Below are positions 34,358 to 43,191 of a stretch of DNA of 64,000 bases, piece by piece. Origin of the DNA: CAVOJV01 sp963696325. GTDB lineage: Bacteria > Pseudomonadota > Gammaproteobacteria > Competibacterales > Competibacteraceae. The stretch's first letter is position 1, and every line of letters starts with the position of its first letter. The notes beneath the pieces are model-generated. The model did not search any database and was not told where the DNA came from. It saw only the letters and a list, made by a program, of their open reading frames with translations. The stretch lies in the NCBI GenBank assembly GCA_963696325.1, contig CAVOJV010000053.1, forward strand, positions 1 through 64,000, given 5' to 3'. The position numbers and the translations under genes were made by a program.

Positions 34358-35734
34358 ATGAAAATCATCATTCTCGGCGCCGGCCAGGTCGGCGCCTCGG
34401 TGGCCCACAACCTCGCCAGTGAAACCAACGATATCACCGTCGTCGATACCAACGGCGAAAAGCTTCAGGACCTGCAGGCCCGGCTGGATATTCGCACCGT
34501 GGAAGGCAAAGCCTCCCACCCGGCGGTACTGACCCAAGCTGGCGCCGAGGATGCCGATATGCTCATCGCCCTGACTAACAGCGATGAGGTCAATATGATC
34601 GCCTGCCAGGTAGCCCACACCCTGTTCCGTACCCCTACCAAGATCGCCCGGGTGCGTTCGGGAGAGTACCTGCGCCATCAGGAACTGTTCAAACCCGAGT
34701 CACTGCCCATCGATGTCCTGATCAGCCCGGAGCAACTGGTGACGGACTACATCCAGCGGCTCATCGAGCATCCGGGGGCCTTGCAAGTGTTGGATTTCGC
34801 CGATGGCAAGGTGCGGCTGGTGGGCGTCAAGGCTTATTATGGCGGCCCCCTCGTGGGCCATGCCCTGCATACCCTGCCCAAGCGCATACCCGGCATCCAC
34901 ATGCGGGTGGCGGCCATTTTCCGCCAGGGTAGCCCGATCATCCCCGAGGGGGACACCATCATCCAGGCCGATGATGAGGTATTCTTCATCGCCGCCCGCA
35001 AGAACATCCGCGCCGTCATGAGCGAACTGCGCAAACTAGACAAAAATGTCAAACGACTGATCCTGGCTGGCGGCGGCAACATCGGCACGCGCCTGGCTCA
35101 GGCTCTGGAAGAACGCCTTCAGGTCAAGATCATCGAGCACAATCCCATGGTCGCCAAACGCATCTCCGAACAACTGGCGCGCACCATCGTGTTACAGGGC
35201 GATGCCGCGGACGAGGATTTGCTGTTGGAAGAAAACATCGAGCATACCGATATTTTCTGCGCCGTTACCAACGATGACGAGGCCAACATTCTGTCGGCCA
35301 TGCTGGCCAAGCGCCTGGGCGCACGCAAGGCGATGTCCCTCATCAACCGCCCCTCCTATGTGGATCTGGTGGAATCCTCCGGGATCGTTGATGTAGCCAT
35401 CTCTCCTCAGCAGGCTACCATCGGCACCCTGCTCACCTATGTCCGCCGGGGCGACGTGGCCAGGGTGCATTCCCTGCGCCGCGGTGCCGCCGAAGCCATC
35501 GAGGCGGTGCCCCATGGTGACCGCAAGACCTCCAAAGTGGTGGGACGGCGTATCGAGGAGATCAATCTGCCGCCCGGCACCACGATCGGCGCTATCGTCC
35601 GCAACGATGAGGTGATCATCTGCCACCACGATACGGTTATCGAGCCTGAGGACCATGTCATCCTGTTCCTGGTGGACAAGAAACGCATCGGCGAGGTGGA
35701 GCGCCTGTTCCAGGTGGGCATCACCTTCATGTGA
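34358..35734 (+). CDS. trkA: Trk potassium uptake regulatory protein TrkA
   Basis: A 458-residue peripheral membrane protein that gates TrkH/TrkG potassium channels with NAD(H). It contains two RCK units, each a Rossmann domain plus a TrkA_C domain: IIILGAGQVGASVAHNLASE at the start and LILAGGGNIGTRLAQALEER at about 230. The C-terminal part has DHVILFLVDKKRIGEVERLF. It follows ntrX by 26 bases, a typical gammaproteobacterial linkage. No trkH is present in the window. Confidence 0.96.
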   Translation: MKIIILGAGQVGASVAHNLASETNDITVVDTNGEKLQDLQARLDIRTVEGKASHPAVLTQAGAEDADMLIALTNSDEVNMIACQVAHTLFRTPTKIARVRSGEYLRHQELFKPESLPIDVLISPEQLVTDYIQRLIEHPGALQVLDFADGKVRLVGVKAYYGGPLVGHALHTLPKRIPGIHMRVAAIFRQGSPIIPEGDTIIQADDEVFFIAARKNIRAVMSELRKLDKNVKRLILAGGGNIGTRLAQALEERLQVKIIEHNPMVAKRISEQLARTIVLQGDAADEDLLLEENIEHTDIFCAVTNDDEANILSAMLAKRLGARKAMSLINRPSYVDLVESSGIVDVAISPQQATIGTLLTYVRRGDVARVHSLRRGAAEAIEAVPHGDRKTSKVVGRRIEEINLPPGTTIGAIVRNDEVIICHHDTVIEPEDHVILFLVDKKRIGEVERLFQVGITFM

Positions 35735-35759
35735 TCCGAGGGTTGGCCGGAGAGTTTGC

Positions 35760-36350
35760 ATGCACGACGAGATCGCAAGCTGTTGGAATCAGCGCTATCG
35801 GGAAGCCATTAGCGAGCAACAGCCTGCCAAGGTGCTGGCAGATAACCTGCACCTGCTGCCCGTGGCAGGACAGGCGCTGGATCTCGCCTGCGGGTTAGGG
35901 GCCAACGCTCTGCTGCTGGCCCGCCATGGCCTGACTACCTGGGCCTGGGACATTTCGCCGGTGGCCATCAGCCGTCTTGACGCGGCGGCCCGTGCGGCGG
36001 GCCTCACCGTGCACAGCGAAGTGCGGGCGGTGACGGCCCGACCTCCGAAGCCTGGGTGCTTCGATGTCATCGTGGTCAGCCGCTTTCTGGAACGCTCTCT
36101 GGCACCGGCCCTGGAAGCCGCCCTGCGTTCCGGGGGGTTGCTGTTTTATCAAACCTTCAGCAAACTTCGGATCAGTAAGGATGGCCCCAGCAACCCCGAC
36201 TTCCTGCTCGATGATAACGAACTGCTGCGCTTGTTCCCTGCGCTCAAGGTTAGGGTCTATCGCGAAGAAGGCCAGGGTGGCGATACCACGCGGGGGTTTC
36301 GCAACGAAGCCATGCTGGTGGCACAAAAGGAGCGGACGCAATGGGCGTGA
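35760..36350 (+). CDS. Class I SAM-dependent methyltransferase (TehB-like)
   Basis: A 196-residue methyltransferase with an N-terminal NQRYRE segment typical of the TehB/thiopurine type, the SAM motif LDLACGLGANALLLARHGLT with WDISPVAISRLDAAA, and FDVIVVSRFLERSLAPALEA as the post-II region. The substrate is unknown; members often methylate small molecules including metalloids. The ATG at 35760 gives the family-like start and leaves 25 bases after trkA. Its 3' end overlaps the TPR gene by 10 bases. Confidence 0.85.
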   Translation: MHDEIASCWNQRYREAISEQQPAKVLADNLHLLPVAGQALDLACGLGANALLLARHGLTTWAWDISPVAISRLDAAARAAGLTVHSEVRAVTARPPKPGCFDVIVVSRFLERSLAPALEAALRSGGLLFYQTFSKLRISKDGPSNPDFLLDDNELLRLFPALKVRVYREEGQGGDTTRGFRNEAMLVAQKERTQWA

Positions 36351-36670
36351 TCGAGCAACTTGGAGCCATGCTGGCCAAGGGTCAGGACAACGCCTTGCTG
36401 CGCTTCGGTTTGGGCAACGCCTATCTCAAGGCAGGCGACCCGGCGCGGGCCGCTGAGCATCTGCGCGCGGCGGTCCAGCATGAGCCCGGCTACTCGGCGG
36501 CCTGGAAGGCCCTGGGCAGGGCCCTGGCGGAGGCCGGTCAGCGCGATGCAGCCAGCGCGGCCTATGAACAGGGCATCCGCGTCGCCGAAGGCAAGGGGGA
36601 TGTGCAGGCGGCCAAAGAGATGCGGGTATTTCTGAAACGCCTGCAAAAAGCGAACGCTGGCCAGCCGTAA
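36341..36670 (+). CDS. Small TPR-repeat protein
   Basis: A 109-residue soluble protein made of about two and a half tetratricopeptide repeats: ALLRFGLGNAYLKAGDPARA, then AWKALGRALAEAGQRDAASA and a last helix. Such small proteins, often annotated as tetratricopeptide repeat proteins beside TehB-like genes, mediate protein contacts. It overlaps the preceding methyltransferase gene. It is the last gene of the conserved core before the GC-rich island. Confidence 0.85.
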   Translation: MGVIEQLGAMLAKGQDNALLRFGLGNAYLKAGDPARAAEHLRAAVQHEPGYSAAWKALGRALAEAGQRDAASAAYEQGIRVAEGKGDVQAAKEMRVFLKRLQKANAGQP

Positions 36671-36861
36671 ACCAACCCTTGAGCGGCAGGCTCACCGTCC
36701 CCAACAGGACACTTGATGATGATTACCAAGGAGCAGTTGGAACTTGCTTGGCCTCGCCTAACCGGCTGAAAATGCGGCACCAGGAGGTGCCCATGAGCCA
36801 ATTTCCCGTTCCCCCACAGGGTTAGCCCAAGCAACAGCCCGAGTCCGCCTGCCGCGCCCTG
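36671..36861. other. Island boundary without a supported gene
   Basis: This stretch contains only a 17-codon frame at 36718 (MITKEQLELAWPRL) that looks like the beginning of a cut gene, then sequence of higher GC leading into the transposase remnant. It marks the left edge of the accessory region 36.7-44.5 kb. Confidence 0.3.
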
Positions 36862-37335
36862 GTGGCGACCAACGGCCCGGTGCCAGTAGACCCGTTCGGT
36901 GGCTGGGTCCACGTCGAGTGGGACCCGGGCGCAACGGTGACGCCGCTCGGGCAGGTGCCATTCTTCACGGAGTACCGGCAAGTCAGCAGTCTGTGCGATT
37001 CCTGGGTCGAGCAGCGTCCGCTGCGTTGGACCAGCCCCAGAGCACCGCGCCCCCGCGACGTGCTGGGCACCGAGTCGTCCCTGCGCCTGGCTGGCTGGGG
37101 CCGCGTCCGGCACGTCGTGGTCCTGCGCCCGCGGCTGGCGAAAAACCTCGCGGTCGAAGACCGCAGCGATCCTGCGCAACTGCGCCTGAGCCTCACCGAA
37201 CTCGCCGACGTTGTGCGGAGCTACGAATACGCCGTGCTGGTGACCTCGCTGGATGCCGAGAGCCTCTCCATCGCCGCCTTCCTCCATGGCCTGCGGTTAA
37301 CTGCGGAGCAGTTGACCCCGACCCAGCGCTGGTAG
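36862..37335 (+). pseudogene. DDE transposase remnant with internal deletion
   Basis: The open frame joins the N-terminal part of a DDE-type insertion-sequence transposase (VEWDPGATVTPLGQVPFF, TSPRAPRPRDVLGT) directly to its late core (HVVVLRPRLAKNLAVEDRS, SYEYAVLVTSLDAESLSIA). About 200 residues that normally lie between, including catalytic acidic residues, are missing, and the frame ends soon after the join. Scraps of the C-terminus continue to about 37410. I place it near IS4/IS1380-like transposases from memory of the motif pattern, not from a search. It cannot transpose. Confidence 0.55.
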
Positions 37336-37489
37336 CGCATCCTCTCCCGCGCCTTGACGACATACCTGCACGGGCGCGAGTTGCAGCCCCCGGATGCTCC
37401 GGCGCCCGCCTAGCCCGCCCTGCCACGGTGCGTGTACCACCCCAGCCCCGCCCGCGCGGCGGCTGGCGGGCTCAACTGCTTTTTCTAGG

Positions 37490-37561
37490 GTCATCGGTCT
37501 TTTCCTGGCCATCGAACTCGTCTTCAATGGCTGGGGCTATGTGTTCGCCGCGCTCTGCCGG
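37490..37561 (+). pseudogene. Possible HdeD-family C-terminal fragment
   Basis: A short frame reads VIGLFLAIELVFNGWGYVFA, resembling the last membrane helix of HdeD/DUF308 acid-resistance proteins. It has no start or preceding helices. If correct it is a gene end captured in the island; the match is too short for certainty. Confidence 0.25.
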
Positions 37562-37648
37562 GCGCAACCAAGGAGTCCATCAAGGCGATGCCGCAGTTTG
37601 AGTGGGCAGGTATACACTTAAACCGGGACAGTTGGTGATGTCGGCTTG

Positions 37649-38287
37649 TTAATCAATGCGTCGCGTAGACAGCCCGACAGGCTGCCTGGACGTGCCGCGG
37701 CTCAGTGTCCGCAGTGCGTCGGCGATGTCCCGACTCAGGGCCGCGAGGGCGCGGCTGTGGGCGGCGGCGAGGGCCTCGTAGCCCGCGTCCGCGACCGGCT
37801 CGCGCACACTCGTGCGCCCGGTCTCGCTCCGCCCGTCCTGGGTCCGGCGCACGCTCCAGACGGCCTCCAGGGTCGCCGCCTCGCCGGGCGCGGATGCGAA
37901 TCCCTGCACCTCGATCGACACCCGGTAGGCGGCATCTGCGCCCGGGGTCTGCGGAAACAGGGTCACCCGCGGCGTGCCGAGCAGGGCGCTCAGGTTGGCG
38001 GCCACCGCGCGCGCGATGTTGTCCTCCAAGGGGGAGGCCCAGCGGTTGGTCTCGTCCAATCGGACCTGGTTCGGCCCCGCGCTCACCACGATCTCGGGGC
38101 GGTCCACCTGCGCGGGGATGGACACAGGCCCGACCGCGACCGAAAGGCCCCCGGACTGGGAGGACGACCCGGGGCCGGACGCCAGCGTGCTGCTCAGGGT
38201 GTAGAAGCGCGAAGGCGGAGACGCGCACCCAGCGGTCAGGGCGCACAGGGCACCGACAGCAGCGATGGAGGCGAGCAGGCGGATCAT
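37649..38287 (-). CDS. pqiC: PqiC-like lipoprotein of an MCE transport system
   Basis: A 212-residue lipoprotein with signal and lipobox (LCALTAGC, Cys at about 21), then SPPSRFYTLSSTLA and the ABC_trans_aux/DUF330 domain with VAVGPVSIPAQVDRPEIVVS, NRWASPLEDNIARAVAANLS and a C-terminal helix. PqiC anchors the PqiB needle to the outer membrane for lipid traffic. It overlaps the end of pqiB by 4 bases and is the last gene of the operon. Confidence 0.88.
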   Translation of the reverse strand: MIRLLASIAAVGALCALTAGCASPPSRFYTLSSTLASGPGSSSQSGGLSVAVGPVSIPAQVDRPEIVVSAGPNQVRLDETNRWASPLEDNIARAVAANLSALLGTPRVTLFPQTPGADAAYRVSIEVQGFASAPGEAATLEAVWSVRRTQDGRSETGRTSVREPVADAGYEALAAAHSRALAALSRDIADALRTLSRGTSRQPVGLSTRRID

Positions 38288-39953
38288 GGGTTCTCCTCGG
38301 CCTTGCCGCGGATCAGCGCCTCGGGGTGGCGCTCCAGGTAGTCGGTGAGGACGCGCAGCGACCGCGCCGCCCGGGCGATCTCCTGCAAGGCGTCGCGCAG
38401 CTCCTGCTGGCCCGGGGCGTCCTTGCCGAGCAGGGTCGCATTCGTATCCTTGAGGACGCGCTCGGCCGTGGCCATGGTGCCGCGCAGCCGTTCCAGCGTC
38501 TGGGTCACCTCGGGCAGGGTCTTGGCGTCCGCGTTCTTGAGCACTCGGTCCAGCGTCTTGATGGTGTTGTCGAGGTTCAGGGCGATGTCCCCGAGCGGCA
38601 GCTTGTCGACCTTCTTGAGGATGCCTTCGAGTTGGTCCAAGACCCCGGCCACCCGGTCCTCGATGTCCGCGAGCCCCCCGGGATCACCGGCAGCTCCAGC
38701 GGGTCCTGGTCCCAGTCGATGGTCACCTTGGGCGCAGTCGGGTGATAGGCGAACGCCACATAGCGTTCCCCGGTCAACAGATTGCCACTCAGTGTCTGGG
38801 CCCGCAGCCCGAGATCCTCGACCTGATGGCGGATGAGCTTGAGGCGGTCAGACGCGCTCTCGTTCTCGAACGTCTTGCCCAGGGCGGCTTGTTCGGTGTC
38901 CAAGCGGGCGAGCAGGCGCTCGAGATAGAAGGTGATGACCACCCGCGGACGAAACTGTTGGGTCTTGGGGTCCACGGCCACGCCAACCTCCGTGACCTCG
39001 CCCGCGGACAGGCCCAGCAGCCTCACCGGTGCGCCCACCTCCAGCCCCTGGGCCGACTCCGTGTAGAGGACATAGCGCCGGGAGACGGGGTCCGGCTGTT
39101 TCATGGCGGTGGCCTGGTCCGAGTAGAGGGTGAACACGGCGTTTTCGGCGGCCGGTCCCTCCGCCGTCGCGAAGGTCGGTGTGTCGAAGGCCAGCCCGCC
39201 GGCCAGCACCGACACCAGGGACTGGGTGCGCACGTCCAACCCATTGGCGTTGAGCGAGAAGTCGATGCCGCTCGCGTCCCAAAAGCGGGTCTGGGGCGTC
39301 ACGTATCGCTCGTAGGGGGTGTAGACGAAGACCGTGATATCGATCCCGTTGCCGTCCGCCGCCAAGGCATAGGCGGCGACCTCGCCCACGTTCAGTCGCC
39401 GATAGTAGATGGGCGCGCCGACCCCCAGGGAGCCCAGGTCGGCCGACTTCAGGATGAACCGGCGCCCGGGCTGGTCGGTGACGGCGGGGGGCACGTCGAG
39501 CCCGACGAATTGGCGCTGCTCCTTGGTCGATGTCCCGACCTGCAATCCGATGTAGTTGCCCGAGAGCAGGGTGCCGAGGCCGCTGACCCCGCTCAAGGTG
39601 ATGCGCGGCTCGACGATCCAGAAGCGGGCATCCTCGACCATGAGGCCCCGCGCGCTCTGGTCGATCTTTACCGTCACCGCCACCTTGGTGTGCCGCTCGG
39701 CCAACTGGACCGCGGTCACCTGGCCGATGTTGACGTCCTTGTACTTGACGAAGGTCTTGCCGGCCACAACGCCGCCCGCCTCCTGGAACAGGATGGTGAT
39801 GGTCGGGCCCTGGGTCAGCACGCGCTGGACGGCGATCCCGATGGCCACCGCGGCGGCGAGGATGGGGATGATCCAGACGATCGAGACCCGGCGACGCCGC
39901 GGCGGCTCCAGGGTCGCCTGGGGGAGGTTGTCGGTCACCAGTGGCTCAGCCAT
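38284..39953 (-). pseudogene. pqiB: PqiB-like MCE-domain protein, single frameshift near the C-terminus
   Basis: An inner-membrane anchored protein with one TM helix (VSIVWIIPILAAAVAIGIAV) and three MCE/MlaD domains, the first at TILFQEAGGVVAGKTFVKYK and later ones at RFILKSADLGSLGVGAPIYY and RYVLYTESAQGLEVGAPVRL. PqiB hexamers form a tube carrying lipids across the periplasm. The frame breaks in a run of six C on the plus strand at 38674-38679. One more base would join LELPVIPGGL to ADIEDRVAGVLDQLEGILKK and the coiled-coil end. As read, the protein loses its C-terminal needle and gains about 27 unrelated residues. A homopolymer miscall is as likely as a real mutation. Confidence 0.85.
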
Positions 39954-40584
39954 TCGGGGGTTGCGCCTGTTTGGTGTCCCACAGCAGCCGGGGGTCGAAG
40001 GACTCCGCCGCGAGCATCGTCAGCACCACGACGGCGGCGAAGAATACCACCCCGGGGCCCGGCTCCACCGACATCAGGGGTTCAAGCTGCACCAAGGCGA
40101 CCGTAAAGGTGTCGACAAAGACATCCAGCATGGACCACCGGCCGATAAACCGTACCAGGCGAATCAACCGCATGCGCTCGCGCTCGCCCCCGCTCGCCCC
40201 GCGCTGCACGGCAATCAGCAGCCAGGCCAGGGCCAGTAGCTTGCCGAGCGGGATCATCACGCTCGCGATCAGCACGATCAGGCCCAAGGGCCAGGAGCCC
40301 GAGGTGAAGAGAAACACCACCCCGCCCATTATAGTGTCCGGGGTGGAGGCGCCCAGCGCGCTGGTGACCATGACGGGCAAGGCATTGGCGGGGATGTAGC
40401 AGACGGCGGCGGCGAGCGTGAGGGCCCAGGTGTGCTGGATGGAACTGGGGTGTCGCCAGTCCAGCTTGGCGCCGCAGCGGGGGCAATGGCCCGGCTCGGC
40501 GGGGCTCGCGGGGCGCGACAACAGGCCGCAGGTCGCGCAGGAGACCAGCCCTTGTCGCGCGGCGGTGAGGGTGGCAGTCGTCAA
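39946..40584 (-). CDS. pqiA: PqiA-like membrane protein, second unit
   Basis: A 212-residue protein starting at TTG 40584, which overlaps the stop of the upstream unit as TTGA. It has a zinc-ribbon-like start (CATCGLLSRP, then HCPRCGAKLDWR) followed by four membrane helices, including VMIPLGKLLALAWLLIAVQ and GVVFFAAVVVLTMLAAESFD. This equals the C-terminal half of the usual two-domain PqiA. It should work with PqiB and PqiC in lipid transport. Its stop overlaps the pqiB start by 8 bases. Confidence 0.85.
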   Translation of the reverse strand: MTTATLTAARQGLVSCATCGLLSRPASPAEPGHCPRCGAKLDWRHPSSIQHTWALTLAAAVCYIPANALPVMVTSALGASTPDTIMGGVVFLFTSGSWPLGLIVLIASVMIPLGKLLALAWLLIAVQRGASGGERERMRLIRLVRFIGRWSMLDVFVDTFTVALVQLEPLMSVEPGPGVVFFAAVVVLTMLAAESFDPRLLWDTKQAQPPNG

Positions 40585-41303
40585 CGGGGCGGCTCCTCGA
40601 CAGCGGGGTCGGCGGTGGTCTTGACGGGCATCTGGCGAGGCATCCGGGGCGGGGCCTCCCCGTCGGCCCATAGGACCCGATCCCAGATTGCGCGCGGATC
40701 GAAGCTGACCGCGATGCCTGCGAGCAGCACCGGCAGCGCGCCGGTCGCATAGAGTCCGACCCCGGCGTCCACCGTCGCCAGCTCCGCGATCTTGACCAGG
40801 GCCACCAGGATCCCGAGCAGCATCACCTCGGGCATGGCCCAGAGTTGCAGGTGTCCCGCGAGGCGCAGCAGCTCGCCGGCCCAGCGCGGCGCGGGTGGGC
40901 GCCGGGCCGCCAACAGGACCGCGAGCATGAACAAGACGTAGGCGCCCGGTGCGGCCGCCGCGCAGATCGCCACCAGCGCGCCCGTGAGGGCCTGACCCTG
41001 GGTCCACATGGCCAGCGCGCCGCCGAGGATGGTTGTATCCGCGGTGCGTCCGACGGCCGAGATCCCCATCAATGGCGTGGTATTGGCGACGACCAGGACG
41101 ATTGCCGCCGCGACCGCGAGCGCGAGTGGTCGATCGATCGGATCGGTGGGCGTGGTGGCGAGGACCTCGCCGCAGCGCCGGCAGCGCGCCCGCCCGCCGG
41201 GCGGGAGCATGGGCAGACGTTGGAGCAGATCGCAACCAGGGCAGGCGATAGCGTCCGAACTCGGGCGAAGCGGCAGGGTCAGGTCCGGCGCTAGCGGGGG
41301 CAT
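40581..41303 (-). CDS. pqiA: PqiA-like membrane protein, first unit
   Basis: A 240-residue protein equal to the N-terminal half of PqiA: two CxxC pairs (ACPGCDLLQ, then RCRRCGEVLAT), then helices in LALAVAAAIVLVVANTTPLM and YVLFMLAVLLAA and the family segment LQLWAMPEVMLLGILVALVK. PqiA is normally one protein of about 420 residues with two such units; here it is split into two coupled genes. It is the first gene of the operon, which is GC-rich relative to the core and sits between transposon remnants. Confidence 0.85.
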   Translation of the reverse strand: MPPLAPDLTLPLRPSSDAIACPGCDLLQRLPMLPPGGRARCRRCGEVLATTPTDPIDRPLALAVAAAIVLVVANTTPLMGISAVGRTADTTILGGALAMWTQGQALTGALVAICAAAAPGAYVLFMLAVLLAARRPPAPRWAGELLRLAGHLQLWAMPEVMLLGILVALVKIAELATVDAGVGLYATGALPVLLAGIAVSFDPRAIWDRVLWADGEAPPRMPRQMPVKTTADPAVEEPPR

Positions 41304-41577
41304 GGTGTCAGGATCAGCATGGGTATCTTGTCAGGACCGTCGGCAACGGGGACCGGCGGGGCGGACTGGTCCGAGCGATCGGGGAGCGACCGATCAGGGT
41401 ACCCCGACCCGTTGCCGGCCGGCGCGCCACGCTGCCCCGGCCATCTGTGCCTCGCCTGACATTGTAAGCCATCTGACACCGCCGTGCACTGGTTCTTGTG
41501 GAGCCAGCCGGGCCGGGAGCTGGCTAGGACGCTAACCAATTGATCTGAAATGACTTTAGGCCGGCACTTAGCCAGTT
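41304..41577. other. Gap with no gene, upstream of the pqi operon
   Basis: This holds the probable pqi control region and the end of the truncated IS66-like element. A short GGTCCGAGCGATCGGGGAGC tract near 41370 contains GATCGG repeats (41379 and 41392). I see no promoter I would defend and no RNA gene. Confidence 0.25.
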
Positions 41578-41604
41578 CCGACTCTGTGGCGTCAGTTGCA
41601 ACAT
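41578..41604 (-). pseudogene. IS66 tnpB start fragment
   Basis: The ATG overlaps the tnpA stop as ATGA, the usual IS66 arrangement. The first nine codons read MLQLTPQSR, the conserved beginning of IS66 TnpB, before the sequence diverges. The rest of tnpB and all of tnpC are absent. Confidence 0.55.
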
Positions 41605-41981
41605 CACGCCGGCTCCAGAAACGCCCGCAGCACGGCCGCTAGCGGCGGTGAGTCCCGATACTGCAGGCGCAACCGTGCCCCATCCGGGCGTTCGACCTCG
41701 AGCACCGTCGCGTGGGGCGCTGCCGGCTCCAACGCAGGGGCGGTGACTTCCACAACCCCAGGGTAAGGCACAACCGCGGTGGCCGGGATGGCCGTCGGCC
41801 GCGCCAGGCCCTGTTGCTTCAGATCGGTGGGGCTCAGGCGCAACCGCTTGGCCACTTGGGAGCGGGGCAGCACACTCGTTAATACCACCGCCTGATCCCA
41901 TAAGGCCGCGGGAATCCGGTCCTGGGCCGTGGCGCGGCTCCGGCGCCAGTGTTCGAATTGCTCGGCCAGGTCGGCAAGCAC
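41604..41981 (-). pseudogene. IS66 family accessory protein TnpA fragment
   Basis: The frame encodes WRRSRATAQDRIPAALWDQA and VAKRLRLSPTDLK, the HTH-like region of IS66 TnpA-type proteins, then a variable linker and the C-terminal VERPDGARLRLQYRDSPPLA. The N-terminus is probably cut, because the first residues of the frame lie inside the tniB remnant of the other strand. With the tnpB stub it shows an IS66-like element truncated on both sides. Confidence 0.6.
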
Positions 41982-42193
41982 GAGAGCATCCCGGTGTTGA
42001 CGGTGCAGATGCCGGCTGAGGCCACGGTGTTGCGGCTGTACTCGGCGCTGCTGGCGACGTTGGGCGCCCCGGTTGGCTGCTACAGCCGCAACGATGTTCG
42101 CGAGGCGCTGGTGCTACGTCTGATGCGGGAAATGGGCGTGCGCATACTCGTGATCGACGAGTTGCACAATCTGCTCGGTGCGACCGGTCGCGT
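41976..42193 (+). pseudogene. TniB transposition NTPase fragment
   Basis: The frame reads HESIPVLTVQMPAEATVLRL, YSALLATLGAPV and then MREMGVRILVIDELHNLLGA, the Walker B region of TniB from Tn402/Tn5053-type transposons. The N-terminal Walker A part is replaced by the IS66 fragment. After GATGRV the coding signal shifts directly into a tniQ-like sequence, so more than half of TniB is missing. Confidence 0.7.
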
Positions 42194-42505
42194 CGGTACG
42201 AGCTGCTGGAAACCTACGTGCGCCGACTCGCCGAGTGCTACCGCGCGCGTTACGAGACCTTCTGTCTGCGGGCGCTGGGCATTCCGATCGCGGACCGCCA
42301 AGCGCGCTCGCTTAGAGAGCCCGCCCGCGCAGTGCTGCAACGATTGTCCGATGAAACCGGCATCCCGGTCGAGCAACTGGAGCAGATGACCTTCGCGCGG
42401 AGCTGGGATCGGTTGATGGACGAGCTGCGTCGGCTCGCCGCCACGCCGGAAGGCCGGGCCGCACTCGAACGCTTCTTGGGTCAGCGGATGTCGCATAACT
42501 CCTAA
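42194..42505 (+). pseudogene. TniQ-like fragment
   Basis: About 103 residues beginning RYELLETYVRRLAECYRARY with ETGIPVEQLEQMTFARSWDR, resembling the N-terminal domain of TniQ. A short tail ending GRAALERFLGQRMSHNS follows. TniQ is normally about 400 residues with a zinc-binding C-terminal part that is absent here. It lies between the tniB and tniR remnants, its expected place, and ends inside the res-like repeat. The assignment rests on position and a weak motif. Confidence 0.45.
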
Positions 42506-42516
42506 GTTGTGCGACA
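42489..42516. repeat. Resolvase res-like inverted repeat
   Basis: TGTCGCATAACT and AGTTGTGCGACA are 12-base arms with one mismatch around CCTA. A third copy of the half-site, TTGTCGCAAAAG, lies at about 42550. The set stands just upstream of the tniR remnant, where Tn402/Tn5053 elements carry their res site for the serine recombinase. Confidence 0.55.
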
Positions 42517-42621
42517 CCAGAGCGGATTCCGCCGAAACAAGCGCTTATCTTGTCGCAAAAGCCTGGTGCAAAAGGTGGAGGTTCCGATACACTTTTGCAA
42601 CTCCTTTCCGGACCTTCCGCC

Positions 42622-42954
42622 ATGCTCATCGGCTACGCCCGTGTCTCCACCGACGACCAGCACCTCGACGCGCAACGCGCCGTCCTGCGCGTCGCCGGCT
42701 GCCACCGCCTCTACGCAGAGAAAATCTCCGGCGCCCGCCGTGATCGCCCCGAACTAGCGCGTCTGCTTGAACACCTGCGCGAAGGGGACGTCGTCGTGGC
42801 AACTCGCCTGGCTCGCCTGGCGCGCTCGACGCGCGACCTGCTCGACCTCACCGAGGGGACGTCGGTGCGCGAGGCCGCGCGCATCTTGCGCTGTCACCAC
42901 GCCACGTTGTACCGCGCCATCCGGACCCGCGCGCCAGTCTCCGAGGGAGCCTGA
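42622..42954 (+). pseudogene. Serine recombinase (TniR-like resolvase) with internal deletion
   Basis: A 110-residue open frame. Residues 1-75 match the resolvase catalytic domain (MLIGYARVSTDDQHLDAQRA with the nucleophilic Ser, then VVATRLARLARSTRDLLDL). It jumps in frame to the C-terminal HTH (TSVREAARILRCHHATLYRA). Roughly 70 residues of the catalytic domain and dimerisation helix E are missing compared with the usual 180-200. The protein should lack recombinase activity but could still bind DNA. It is part of the collapsed tni module. Confidence 0.75.
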
Positions 42955-42970
42955 TCGGCTCCGAGACGAC

Positions 42971-43017
42971 CCGCTGAAGTTCACTTTGACCATCCGCTGA
43001 CGTCGACTTTGAAAAAT
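42971..43017. repeat. Tandem 23-bp repeats, IS21-like element end
   Basis: CCGCTGAAGTTCACTTTGAC at 42971 is followed 23 bases later by CCGCTGACGTCGACTTTGAA. Short spaced repeats of this kind occur at ends of IS21-family elements. No istA or istB is present. The following 170 bases to 43191 hold no supported gene. Confidence 0.35.
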
Positions 43018-43191
43018 GACAGTGGTTGCTGGGGCAGGGGGAACGTTTCACAAACGGTCGTTTGGGGAACACACAGCCAGCGAGTGCTGGCCGACCCCAA
43101 GACGATTACCGCCGCCGGCCTGTTGTCCCAACGGCGCCGGGGATTCAATGCCTGCCCCTGTGCCCCGGTTTGCTGATCAGGCACCGGCCGT

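Noticed and set aside
38742..40106. 454-codon plus-strand frame opposite pqiB
   Set aside because: Antisense of the MCE domains; low complexity and without family features.
42994..43191. Possible IS21 istA/istB remnant next to the tandem repeats
   Set aside because: No IstA or IstB motif can be read in any frame; only the end-like repeats are supported.
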